Assembly: GCA_937891245.1 (NCBI GenBank)
Contig: CALAGB010000256.1
Location: forward strand, 1 to 7,794
From: an uncultured Thermomicrobiales bacterium
GTDB taxonomy: Bacteria > Chloroflexota > Chloroflexia > Thermomicrobiales > Thermomicrobiaceae
Reading direction: 5' to 3'
Length of the DNA stretch: 7,794 bases
Positions 1 to 5,964 of this stretch are shown here, in pieces; the stretch's first letter is position 1; every line of letters starts with the position of its first letter. Below the pieces are notes generated by a model. The model saw nothing but the letters and a program-made list of their open reading frames with translations. It did no database searches and was not told the origin of the DNA. The translations under genes were made by a program, and so were the position numbers.

Positions 1-1
1 T

Positions 2-463
2 CTGGAGCCGTTACGGGAATTGTTCAAGGATGAAGTACGCGAGCTTGGACTGGCCCTGGGTTTGTCTCATGATATGGTCTTTCGTCACCCTTTTCCCGGG
101 CCGGGCCTCGGAGTGCGCATTCTCGGCGAAGTCAGGCGCGAGTACGCCGAATTATTGCGGCGCGCCGATGCAATCTTTATCGAGGAATTACGCAATGCGG
201 ACTGGTATGAGAAAACTTCGCAGGCGTTTGCTGTCTTTCTGCCCGTAAAATCAGTCGGGGTAATGGGCGATGGCCGCACCTATGATTTTGTCGTAGCGCT
301 GCGTGCCGTTCAGACCGAAGATTTCATGACTGCGCGCTGGGCTGAACTTCCCTATGCCCTGCTCGCGAGAATATCGAATCGCATTGTGAACGAAGTGCGT
401 GGAATAAACCGGGTAGTTTATGACATATCAGGCAAACCGCCCGCTACGATTGAATGGGAATGA
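2..463 (+). CDS. guaA: GMP synthase (glutamine-hydrolysing), C-terminal part, 5' truncated by window edge
   Basis: GuaA converts XMP to GMP using ATP and glutamine in cytosolic purine synthesis. The window holds the last 153 residues, about 30% of a protein that is usually near 520 aa, so the amidotransferase and ATP pyrophosphatase domains lie upstream. What is visible is the end of the PPase domain and the whole C-terminal dimerization domain. Key motifs are HPFPGPGLGVRILGE, DWYEKTSQAFAVFLPVKSVGV, GDGRTYDF and ALRAVQTEDFMTA. The ending KPPATIEWE is the family's classic C-terminus, and the stop is TGA at 461-463. The frame is open from base 2; base 1 belongs to an incomplete codon. The gene converges on the ATPase operon and has no functional link to it. 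It is a vertically inherited housekeeping gene, so it marks one probable boundary of the inserted operon. Family assignment is certain. Confidence 0.97.
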   Translation: MEPLRELFKDEVRELGLALGLSHDMVFRHPFPGPGLGVRILGEVRREYAELLRRADAIFIEELRNADWYEKTSQAFAVFLPVKSVGVMGDGRTYDFVVALRAVQTEDFMTARWAELPYALLARISNRIVNEVRGINRVVYDISGKPPATIEWE

Positions 464-481
464 TCCCGCATCCGGCCTAGA

Positions 482-516
482 CTGGCAGAATCGGGCATTG
501 CCAGGCAGTACTTTTT
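482..516 (+). terminator. Weak candidate Rho-independent terminator of guaA
   Basis: Nineteen bases after the guaA stop, CTGGCA (482-487) can pair with TGCCAG (499-504) around an 11-nt loop. A run of five T follows at 512-516. The stem is only 6 bp, or 7 with a G-T pair, and the T run starts 7 nt after it, so this is a poor match to a canonical terminator. Position and orientation fit guaA termination. No better hairpin was seen in 464-575. Confidence 0.35.
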
Positions 517-550
517 CATGGCGTAGTGGATGACACAAGACTATCCCTGA

Positions 551-563
551 CACCATGTTGGTG
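551..563. repeat. Short perfect inverted repeat in convergent intergenic region
   Basis: CACCA (551-555) and TGGTG (559-563) form a 5-bp stem around TGT. The core ACCATGT (552-558) recurs as a direct repeat at 570-576, 18 bp further on. There is no T run on either strand, so it is not a typical terminator for the minus-strand operon. It may be a weak hairpin at the transcript end or chance. Confidence 0.3.
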
Positions 564-575
564 CCGGATACCATG

Positions 576-668
576 TCACGGTGCGTAGGGAAGCGGCGCG
601 GCGTCAGCAAACGTCAGTTGCAGCGCCTCGTTCGGGCCGGCTTTGACGAGGATGAGCGACCTGATCAT
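576..668 (-). CDS. Small ORF (30 aa) with strong ribosome binding site, overlapping the 3' end of atpG
   Basis: An ATG at 668-666 opens a 30-codon frame that stops with TGA at 578-576. Immediately upstream is GGAGG (678-674), 5 nt before the ATG, one of the best Shine-Dalgarno sequences in the window. The peptide begins MIRSLILVKAGPNEALQL and ends PLPYAP. The first eight residues are hydrophobic, but there is no full membrane span. I do not recognise it. It lies in a different frame from atpG and overlaps its last 65 nt, as if it were a tenth, translationally coupled operon gene. It may be a genuine microprotein, or the truncated start of a longer gene lost when the operon inserted here. The good SD supports translation, but the short length and lack of a recognised family keep confidence low. 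Confidence 0.35.
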   Translation of the reverse strand: MIRSLILVKAGPNEALQLTFADAAPLPYAP

Positions 669-1584
669 GATTACCTCCGGCATCACCTGACGCCAAATTC
701 TCCTCCCCGGTCAACGTCTCGAAGCCAGCGATGATGTCGAGGAGTTCTTCCGTGATCGACTGCTGACGCCCCTGGTGGTAGTCAAGCGAAAGTTGGGCCA
801 GGTGGCTCTGGATGTTTTTCTCCGCGGCGTGCATGGAAGCGAGGCGACTGGCATTCTCGCTCGCCAGGGACTCGGCGAACGCGCGGTAAAGCGTGGCGAA
901 CAGATGCTGCCGGATCAGTGCCGAAAACAGCCGACGCCAGTCCATCGTGAATGTGGGCAGCGAGCGCGAGGACCAGCTCCTCGTTGCCAGAGTTTTCAGC
1001 CAGGCGCGGTCGATGGGGAGAATCTGCAGCTTGCGCGGCCGGGAGCCTGCGGGGGCGATCGGCCTGTGGTGAACGATGAGGAACTGATCGATTCCCTTCC
1101 GGAAACGCAGCTTCTCGACCTCGAGCAGCACGTCATTCACCGCTGAGGTAATGCCGGAGATCGAACTTGGCATCGAGAAGCGCCCACCGACTCCGCACCC
1201 GGCATCTTCCATTCTGCCCACGGCCCGTGAGCCGACGACCAGGACGGTTCGATCTTCCTGTGTAGCGGCAAGGTTATCAAGTTGCTCCAGCGCAAAGTCT
1301 GCCACCTGTTCATTGAACGAACCGCACATGCCCTGGTCGGAACCGAATATGATGACCTTCCAGTGCCGACTGGGAGGGGACTCGGCCGTGATTGCTTCGG
1401 GCCGATTCTGCAAGATGATCTGCAAACCCGCCTCGATGGTGCGGTTGTACTCAGCAAGAGACTCCACCGCTGTTTCGTACTGACGGACACTCGCGGCCGC
1501 AAGGGCTTTCATGACGCGGACCACCGCGTACAGGTCTTCCGCAGTATCGATTCGACGGCGCAGCGATTCGAGCGTTTGCGTCAT
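604..1584 (-). CDS. atpG: N-type ATPase gamma subunit
   Basis: Gamma is the central rotor shaft that couples c-ring rotation to the catalytic alpha3beta3 head. The product is 326 aa. The N-terminal helix (about residues 1-58, LESLRRRIDTAEDLYAVVRV) and C-terminal helix (about 240-290, with AAEKNIQ and SITEELLDI) form the expected coiled coil. The middle Rossmann-like part holds DQGMCGSFN (83-91), typical of gamma. SLPTFTMDWRRLFSALIRQH is a stretch I associate with N-ATPase gammas rather than housekeeping AtpG. The ATG at 1584 overlaps the atpA stop as ATGA, so translation is coupled. It is the last subunit gene of the operon. The normal family end seems to be near residue 292 (GFETLT). The last 34 residues are a low-complexity polar tail with no family resemblance and overlap a small ORF in another frame, so a lost stop codon or a 3' rearrangement is possible. 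Confidence 0.93.
   Translation of the reverse strand: MTQTLESLRRRIDTAEDLYAVVRVMKALAAASVRQYETAVESLAEYNRTIEAGLQIILQNRPEAITAESPPSRHWKVIIFGSDQGMCGSFNEQVADFALEQLDNLAATQEDRTVLVVGSRAVGRMEDAGCGVGGRFSMPSSISGITSAVNDVLLEVEKLRFRKGIDQFLIVHHRPIAPAGSRPRKLQILPIDRAWLKTLATRSWSSRSLPTFTMDWRRLFSALIRQHLFATLYRAFAESLASENASRLASMHAAEKNIQSHLAQLSLDYHQGRQQSITEELLDIIAGFETLTGEENLASGDAGGNHDQVAHPRQSRPERGAATDVC
674..678 (-). promoter_or_regulatory. Shine-Dalgarno sequence (GGAGG) of the small ORF after atpG
   Basis: On the minus strand the sequence reads CCGGAGGTAATC directly before ATG, giving GGAGG with a 5-nt spacer. It sits inside the C-terminal extension of atpG. It is the main reason to take the 30-codon frame seriously. 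Confidence 0.45.
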
Positions 1585-3146
1585 ATCGCGGCTTCCTCGA
1601 TGCCTGCAACCACGCCACGAATTACACGGATCAGGTCCTCGCGGTCTTCCGCGGTCAACCCGGCGCCGGATTCCATGCGCTGGCAGACCGCCGGGAGGTC
1701 TGCGGTGACCGCGCTGCGGATGGCCCGCTCCGCTTCCGCAACCTTCTCGACAGCTATCGCATTCAGGAGGCCCTCGCTGGCAGCAAGGAGGACGGCGACC
1801 TGTTCCGGGACCGGCAACGGCTTGTACTGAAGCTGCTGGAAGACCTCACGCACCCGACGGCCACGTTCGAGCGTGATAATGGACGCGTCGTCGAGGCGAG
1901 TCCCGAACCGGGCAAAAATCTCCAGTTCCTCGAATTGTGCGTAGGAAAGCCGTAGCACTCCGGAGACGGAGCGGTAGCAGGGCAACTGGGCCTTGCCGCC
2001 GACACGCGACACGGATCTTCCGACGTCCACGGCTGGCAAGGTCCCCTTGCGAAACAGCTGGGGCGACAGGATGATCTGCCCGTCCGTGATGGAGATCAGA
2101 TTCGTGGGAATGTAGGCGGAGATATTCTGGGACTGGGTTTCGGCGATCGGCAGTGCCGTCAGGGATCCCCCCCCCTGCTCGTCCCGCAGCTGCGTCGCAC
2201 GCTCGAGCAGCCGGGAATGCACGTAGAAGATATCGCCCGGGTACGCCTCGCGGCCCGGCGGGCGACGCATCAGCAAGGACAACTCGCGATAGGCCCGCGC
2301 ATGGCGAGTGAGATCGTCGTAGACGATCAGGACATCCCGACCCTGCTCCATGAAGTACTCGGCAATAGTGGTCGCTGCGTAGGGAGCGATGTACTGAACC
2401 CCCGGTGCCTCGTCTCCCGAAGCCACGACGGCAATGCAGTACGACAGCGCATCATAACGCCGAAGAGACGCGAGGAACTCGGCCACGGCCGAACTCCGCT
2501 GGCCGATGCTGCAGTAAACACAGAGGACGTCCTTGCCGCGCTGGTTCAGGATCGTGTCCAGGGCGATGGCCGTCTTGCCGGTCTGGCGGTCCCCCAGGAT
2601 CAGCTCGCGCTGCCCACGACCGATCGGCAGCAACGAATCGATCACTTTCAGACCGGTTTGCAGAGGCCTGGTCACGGGCGCCCGGTGCAGGATGGAGGGA
2701 GCCGGCCGCTCGACGGGGCGTCGCTCACGCGACCGGATCGGGCCGCGCTGGTCAAGGGGCCTGCCCAGGGCGTCAACGATGCGGCCGACGATCTCCCCGC
2801 CGACCGGCACGTCCAGGATGCGGCCCGTGCGGTGGGCGAAGCTGCCGGCGGTCAAACCCTGGCTCTGACCCAGCAGGACGACGCCGACTTCGGTTGGATC
2901 GAGATTGTAAGCCAGGCCGAGCAGCCCATCGTGAAGGCTCACCAACTCCTCCGCCTGAACACCGGGCAGGCCGCGGAGGCGGGCAACACCCGGACCGACC
3001 GAGACGACCCGGCCCATCTCGTGAACGGTCAACTCCGCACGCTCGGTCGCCAGTACTTCTTCGACAACGGCCAGGGCTTCCTCGGCACAATCGCGCAACG
3101 ACTCCTGCGACAAGTGGGATCCTGCAGTCTTACCGAGCTTCTGCAT
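1581..3146 (-). CDS. atpA: N-type ATPase alpha subunit
   Basis: Alpha is the non-catalytic nucleotide-binding subunit of the soluble head. The chosen ATG at 3146 gives 521 aa. A GTG at 3182 would add 12 residues and overlap atpF by 53 nt instead of 17. An AAGAGAG about 11 nt upstream favours 3146. The order is N-terminal beta-barrel (about 40-110), nucleotide-binding domain with P-loop GDRQTGKT (185-192), Walker B LIVYDD (273-278), RRPPGREAYPGD (294-305), GGGSLTALP, the arginine finger in SVSRVGGKAQ (R381), then a helical C-terminal domain. All elements that contact the catalytic beta site are present. The residues that read GGG in the SLTALP loop are encoded by a run of nine G (2167-2175), an indel hotspot, but the frame here is intact. 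It overlaps atpF upstream and atpG downstream (ATGA). Confidence 0.96.
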   Translation of the reverse strand: MQKLGKTAGSHLSQESLRDCAEEALAVVEEVLATERAELTVHEMGRVVSVGPGVARLRGLPGVQAEELVSLHDGLLGLAYNLDPTEVGVVLLGQSQGLTAGSFAHRTGRILDVPVGGEIVGRIVDALGRPLDQRGPIRSRERRPVERPAPSILHRAPVTRPLQTGLKVIDSLLPIGRGQRELILGDRQTGKTAIALDTILNQRGKDVLCVYCSIGQRSSAVAEFLASLRRYDALSYCIAVVASGDEAPGVQYIAPYAATTIAEYFMEQGRDVLIVYDDLTRHARAYRELSLLMRRPPGREAYPGDIFYVHSRLLERATQLRDEQGGGSLTALPIAETQSQNISAYIPTNLISITDGQIILSPQLFRKGTLPAVDVGRSVSRVGGKAQLPCYRSVSGVLRLSYAQFEELEIFARFGTRLDDASIITLERGRRVREVFQQLQYKPLPVPEQVAVLLAASEGLLNAIAVEKVAEAERAIRSAVTADLPAVCQRMESGAGLTAEDREDLIRVIRGVVAGIEEAAI

Positions 3147-3912
3147 GGTTTTTGGCGCTCTCTTCCAGCGCCTCGAAGACACGCGCCTCCAAACCCTTCA
3201 GGTAGAAATCCAGATTCCAGCCCAGGCGATGCGAATAGGCACGCAGCTCGATACCGCAGATCAGCTCGGGGACAGTTGTGAACCTCACGTCGATGCTGTC
3301 ATCCAGGTACTGACGCAGAAACCTGGTCAGGTCCTCCCGCGCTTCCGGATGAACCGGGAAGGCCGTGCGGATTTCGACCTCCCGCGTCGAGCCACGAACC
3401 GCCTCGACGATCATCTCACGCTCCGCTGGTGCGAGAGTCCGGACCCGCTCCACGAAGACCTTCAGGATCTGTTCCTCAAGATGCGCGTCGGCAAGCTCTT
3501 TCAACCCCTGGCTAGCCAGAGTGAAGACGCCTTGTCCCAGGCGTTCGCGGAAATCCTGGAGCAATCCCAGCCGCTCCCGTTTCAGCGTCTCCAGCCATTG
3601 CACCCGGACCCTCTCGGTCTCCCGGCGAGCATCCTCCATCATCTGCTGACGACGGGATTCCGCCTCTTCGCTGGCTCGCGCCAGCATTTGTTCGCGCTGT
3701 TCGTCAAACTCCCGGTTCCTGGATCGGAAGAACTCCGCTTCCTGTTCGGCCGATTCGCGTTTACGCGCTGCTTCTTCCAGGCGGCTGCTGATATTCGCTT
3801 CCCGATCGTTCATGGCTCCAATGATTCGGCCATAAAAGAAGTGCTTGAGCAGCACGACAAGCACCAGGAAATTGACGATCTGGGCGGACAGCGTGAACCA
3901 GTCCAGATCCAT
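3130..3912 (-). CDS. atpF: N-type ATPase b subunit with delta-like C-terminal region (peripheral stator)
   Basis: This is the peripheral stalk that holds the alpha3beta3 head against rotation. It is 260 aa against about 156 for ordinary b subunits. Residues 7-28 form one hydrophobic membrane anchor (QIVNFLVLVVLLKHFFYG). Residues 35-125 are a highly charged helical coiled coil rich in Glu, Arg and Gln. About 130-245 is a globular part. Its segment VPELICGIELRAYSHRLGWN (214-233) resembles the C-terminal PELIGGI signature of the delta subunit (OSCP/AtpH). No separate atpH lies in the operon, so the inference is that this one protein does both jobs, which is a known trait of N-ATPases. It starts 1 nt after the atpE stop and overlaps the chosen atpA start by 17 nt. 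Confidence 0.93.
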   Translation of the reverse strand: MDLDWFTLSAQIVNFLVLVVLLKHFFYGRIIGAMNDREANISSRLEEAARKRESAEQEAEFFRSRNREFDEQREQMLARASEEAESRRQQMMEDARRETERVRVQWLETLKRERLGLLQDFRERLGQGVFTLASQGLKELADAHLEEQILKVFVERVRTLAPAEREMIVEAVRGSTREVEIRTAFPVHPEAREDLTRFLRQYLDDSIDVRFTTVPELICGIELRAYSHRLGWNLDFYLKGLEARVFEALEESAKNHAEAR

Positions 3913-3913
3913 G

Positions 3914-4195
3914 CTATTGCGCGCCCGCGAGGCTGGCGAAATGATTCCAGAAAGGGTTCGCGAAAATCAGGATCATGGACACGACGAAACAGTAGATCGC
4001 CGACGATTCGGTCATTGCCAGGCCGATGAACAGCGTTCTCGAGATGACCGGCGCGGCGTCAGGCTGCCGAGCCAGCGCTTCCATGGCGCGGGACACTGCC
4101 CAACCCTCGCCGATGGCGGTGATCGGGGCGCCGATACCGACGGTCGCTCCCGCCATAATGATGGAAATCATGCCGATCAATTCTACGCTATCCAT
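3914..4195 (-). CDS. atpE: N-type ATPase c subunit (rotor ring proteolipid)
   Basis: This 93-aa hairpin of two membrane helices forms the ion-carrying rotor ring in the membrane. Helix 1 is about residues 5-36, the polar loop is ALARQPDAAP (40-49), and helix 2 is about 52-80. The ion-carrying carboxylate is E63 in LAMTESSAIY. A second carboxylate, E30 in GEGWA, sits where the Na+ c subunit of Ilyobacter has Gln32. S64, S65 and Y68 match its other Na+ ligands (Ser66, Thr67, Tyr70). This double-Glu pattern fits N-ATPases. The family was first predicted to pump Na+, but as I recall a Burkholderia pseudomallei member with a c17 ring was shown to be H+-specific, so the ion is open. The helix-1 glycine motif is much altered (ATVGIGAPITAIG). 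The gene overlaps the atpB stop by 8 nt and ends 1 nt before atpF. Confidence 0.95.
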   Translation of the reverse strand: MDSVELIGMISIIMAGATVGIGAPITAIGEGWAVSRAMEALARQPDAAPVISRTLFIGLAMTESSAIYCFVVSMILIFANPFWNHFASLAGAQ

Positions 4196-4904
4196 GAATC
4201 GTCTCCTCTTTTACGTTGGGCATCTTGGCAAGCTGCTCCTCGTGGGCGCGTGTCGCGGAGGCGATGAAGACCAGGGCCAGGATCGAGAAAATGTACGCCT
4301 GAATTACGCCGATCAGCAAACCCAGGGCACTCATAATGATAGGAAAGAACAACGGGGCGATCGCCAGGGCTGTGGCGGTGATCATCGTGCCGCTCATCAT
4401 GTTGCCGAACAGGCGGATCGACAGCGAGATCGTTCGTGTCACTTCTCCGAGGAGGTTGAAAGGCAGCATGAGCACCGTGGGCTGCAAGTACGACTTCAGA
4501 TAATCCCGAAGTCCGCGAGCCGCAATGCCGAAGATCGGAACCGCCGCGAACACGCACAGGGCCAAGGCGCTCGTGGTCGACACAGAACCTGTAGGCGGCT
4601 GGAAGCCCGGAACGATCACCAGCACGTTGGAAACTACGATGAAGAGGAAGAGCGTCCCGATGAACGGGAGATAACGGTCCGGATCCGTCCCGATCACGTC
4701 CCGGATCTGCGCCCGAATGCCATCCAGCAGGATCTCGAGCAAGAGCTGGCCGGGTGACACGAATGCTCCGGTCGACAGGTTGCGCGTAACCACCCAGGAG
4801 CCCACGACCAGGATCGCCATGACCAGCCAGCTGAACACGATGGTGGCTGTGATCCCAACCGGACCCACCTGCCAGTAAACGATCGCGTCGGGAGTGATAT
4901 TCAC
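4188..4904 (-). CDS. atpB: N-type ATPase a subunit (stator ion channel)
   Basis: Subunit a provides the two ion half-channels against which the c-ring turns. The 238-aa product has about five to six hydrophobic segments, near residues 17-40, 77-99, 111-130, 140-160, 174-192 and 195-218. The essential stator arginine is R164 in the signature SIRLFGNMMSG, and the last helix carries IQAYIF (Q202), equivalent to the E. coli LQAFIF stretch. QPTVLMLPFNLLGEVTR before it is typical of the family. The start is GTG at 4904 with GGGAGG about 9 nt upstream, 2 nt after the atpR stop. The gene overlaps atpE by 8 nt. The protein is shorter than E. coli a (about 271 aa), mainly at the N-terminus. Confidence 0.94.
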   Translation of the reverse strand: MNITPDAIVYWQVGPVGITATIVFSWLVMAILVVGSWVVTRNLSTGAFVSPGQLLLEILLDGIRAQIRDVIGTDPDRYLPFIGTLFLFIVVSNVLVIVPGFQPPTGSVSTTSALALCVFAAVPIFGIAARGLRDYLKSYLQPTVLMLPFNLLGEVTRTISLSIRLFGNMMSGTMITATALAIAPLFFPIIMSALGLLIGVIQAYIFSILALVFIASATRAHEEQLAKMPNVKEETIHG

Positions 4905-4906
4905 GG

Positions 4907-5212
4907 CTATACGCCCTCCCTTCCATGATGATCGCCCGGCTCCCGCTCGGGTCTCAGCCGGAAGATCAGGAACTGGCGGGCCATAATGAAGCCGACCAGG
5001 CAGGCGAGCATGCGCTCCCAGCTCCCGTCCATGACGAGATAGAAACCTAGAAGCGTCAGGCCCGTACGCCCCGCAAAACTCCCCCCGAACAGCAGGGCTG
5101 GCCTGCCGGAACCGGGAAGCCGCCTAACGGTCAGCCACAAGCCGCCGTAATAAAGGAGACCCAACCCCGCACCGGCAGCCGCGGCCAGAACCAAGACGAT
5201 GAACCCGCTCAT
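4907..5212 (-). CDS. atpR: N-ATPase accessory membrane protein AtpR
   Basis: AtpR is a small membrane protein found only in N-ATPase operons, where it is thought to help c-ring assembly or interact with the rotor. The 101-aa product shows three hydrophobic spans, about 4-28, 38-62 and 67-84, and a charged cytosolic tail (RLRPEREPGDHHGREG). Two arginines lie in or beside membrane segments, R49 (FAGRTGLTLLGFYLV) and R79 (GFIMARQFLIFRL). Family work has suggested such arginines contact the c-subunit carboxylates. The ATG at 5212 overlaps the atpQ stop as ATGA, and the stop is 2 nt before atpB. The position between atpQ and atpB, the size and the arginines make the call firm, although the sequence itself is poorly conserved. 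Confidence 0.88.
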   Translation of the reverse strand: MSGFIVLVLAAAAGAGLGLLYYGGLWLTVRRLPGSGRPALLFGGSFAGRTGLTLLGFYLVMDGSWERMLACLVGFIMARQFLIFRLRPEREPGDHHGREGV

Positions 5213-5574
5213 CGATTGATTTCCCCCTCTTCTTCCTCATCGACCATTTTAGACTCCTCTTCTTCCTTGATCATCCTAGACTCCGAGCTGACCCAATACC
5301 ACGCGTTGAGGCATCCCAGCGTCACGCCGGCCAGGAGCAGCGCCAGAGACCATGAGAAGTGGCCTGGCCAGGTGCGATCGATCCATAGTCCCAGGAGAAC
5401 TCCGAGCACGGTCGGTACGGCGACCGACCAGCCTACGACGCCGGCCGCTCCGAGGCCGTGCCAGAGAGTCCTGTCCCTGGCTCCCCGCGCCCGGACCTTG
5501 CGCAACTCCCTGGTCCCGACTTCCTCGCTCAGTCCGTGGCGGGCGCCCGGCGACGGCTCATCGTTGTCAGGCAT
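5209..5574 (-). CDS. atpQ: N-ATPase accessory membrane protein AtpQ (AtpI-like)
   Basis: AtpQ is the N-ATPase counterpart of AtpI, a small membrane protein linked to c-ring assembly and possibly Mg2+ handling. The 121-aa product has a polar N-terminus (1-38) and two membrane helices, about 40-64 (AGVVGWSVAVPTVLGVLLG) and 73-95. The WIDRTWPG link and LNAWYWV ending fit the AtpI-like family. The start is ATG at 5574, 3 nt after the atpC stop, with AGGTGA just upstream. The tail from residue 98 to 119 is unusual. Two near copies, ESRMIKEEE (98-106) and ESKMVDEEEE (107-116), are encoded by a tandem DNA duplication and give a strongly acidic C-terminus that I do not associate with the family. It may bind cations or a basic partner; this is inference. 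Confidence 0.87.
   Translation of the reverse strand: MPDNDEPSPGARHGLSEEVGTRELRKVRARGARDRTLWHGLGAAGVVGWSVAVPTVLGVLLGLWIDRTWPGHFSWSLALLLAGVTLGCLNAWYWVSSESRMIKEEEESKMVDEEEEGEINR
5227..5283 (-). repeat. Imperfect tandem duplication encoding the acidic tail of AtpQ
   Basis: Two head-to-tail units lie at 5257-5283 (27 nt) and 5227-5256 (30 nt). On the coding strand each begins GAGTCTA, continues through an ATG codon and ends GGAAGAAGAG. They differ by one inserted codon and a few substitutions. The unit length is a multiple of three, so the frame is kept and each unit adds about ten residues of Lys/Glu/Asp-rich sequence. Confidence 0.75.
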
Positions 5575-5577
5575 ACT

Positions 5578-5964
5578 TCACCTGTTCCACTCGAGGATCT
5601 GATGCACCAGGCTGGCCTCGAGGCGATCCAAGGCGAGTCGGGCCCTCTGTTCCTGTTCGCCTAGCTCGCGGAACTGCGCGAGCACGGCCTGCCGCAGCTC
5701 CCCCAGCTTGCCCTGCAGAGCGTTTCCGGTCGAGACCAGCACTTCAGGGCCGTGCTTCACCAGGACCCCCTCATCTACGGCGAGGAACGTCTCCTCGCCG
5801 CCCGGGGATGTGAGGGTGAGGATGCCAGGGACCAGCGCCGCCACGAAATCGATGTGGCGCGGCAAGAGGCAGAAGGAACCGTTCTGCGCCTCGGCCACCG
5901 TCTTCACGGCCTCCTGCTCCAGGAAAACGCCGGAGGGCAGGATGACCTTCACTATCATGCTCAT
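5578..5964 (-). CDS. atpC: N-type ATPase epsilon subunit
   Basis: Epsilon sits at the foot of the central stalk beside gamma and can inhibit ATP hydrolysis through its C-terminal helices. The 128-aa product has the N-terminal beta-sandwich (about 1-84), with MIVKVILPSGVFLEQEAV at the start, GSFCLLPRHIDFVAALVPG (29-47), which matches the usual family GxxGILPxHxP region, and FLAVDEGVLV. A charged helical region follows (85-128, GELRQAVLAQFRELGEQEQ). The length is close to normal for the family. The ATG at 5964 overlaps the atpD stop as ATGA; a second ATG two codons downstream could also serve. Placement directly after atpD at the head of the operon is characteristic of the N-type order, whereas housekeeping operons place atpC last. 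Confidence 0.93.
   Translation of the reverse strand: MSMIVKVILPSGVFLEQEAVKTVAEAQNGSFCLLPRHIDFVAALVPGILTLTSPGGEETFLAVDEGVLVKHGPEVLVSTGNALQGKLGELRQAVLAQFRELGEQEQRARLALDRLEASLVHQILEWNR

Noticed and set aside
428..610. 60-codon minus-strand frame across the guaA-atpG intergenic region
   Set aside because: It has no good ribosome site, overlaps the guaA end and has no family resemblance; probably chance.
2217..3281. 354-codon + strand open frame opposite atpA and atpF
   Set aside because: It is antisense to conserved alpha sequence, crosses a gene junction and has no recognisable motif.
4183..4926. 247-codon minus-strand frame alongside atpB
   Set aside because: It is rich in Arg, Gly and Asp and soluble-looking, in the wrong frame. 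The atpB frame has the membrane spans and RLFGN signature.
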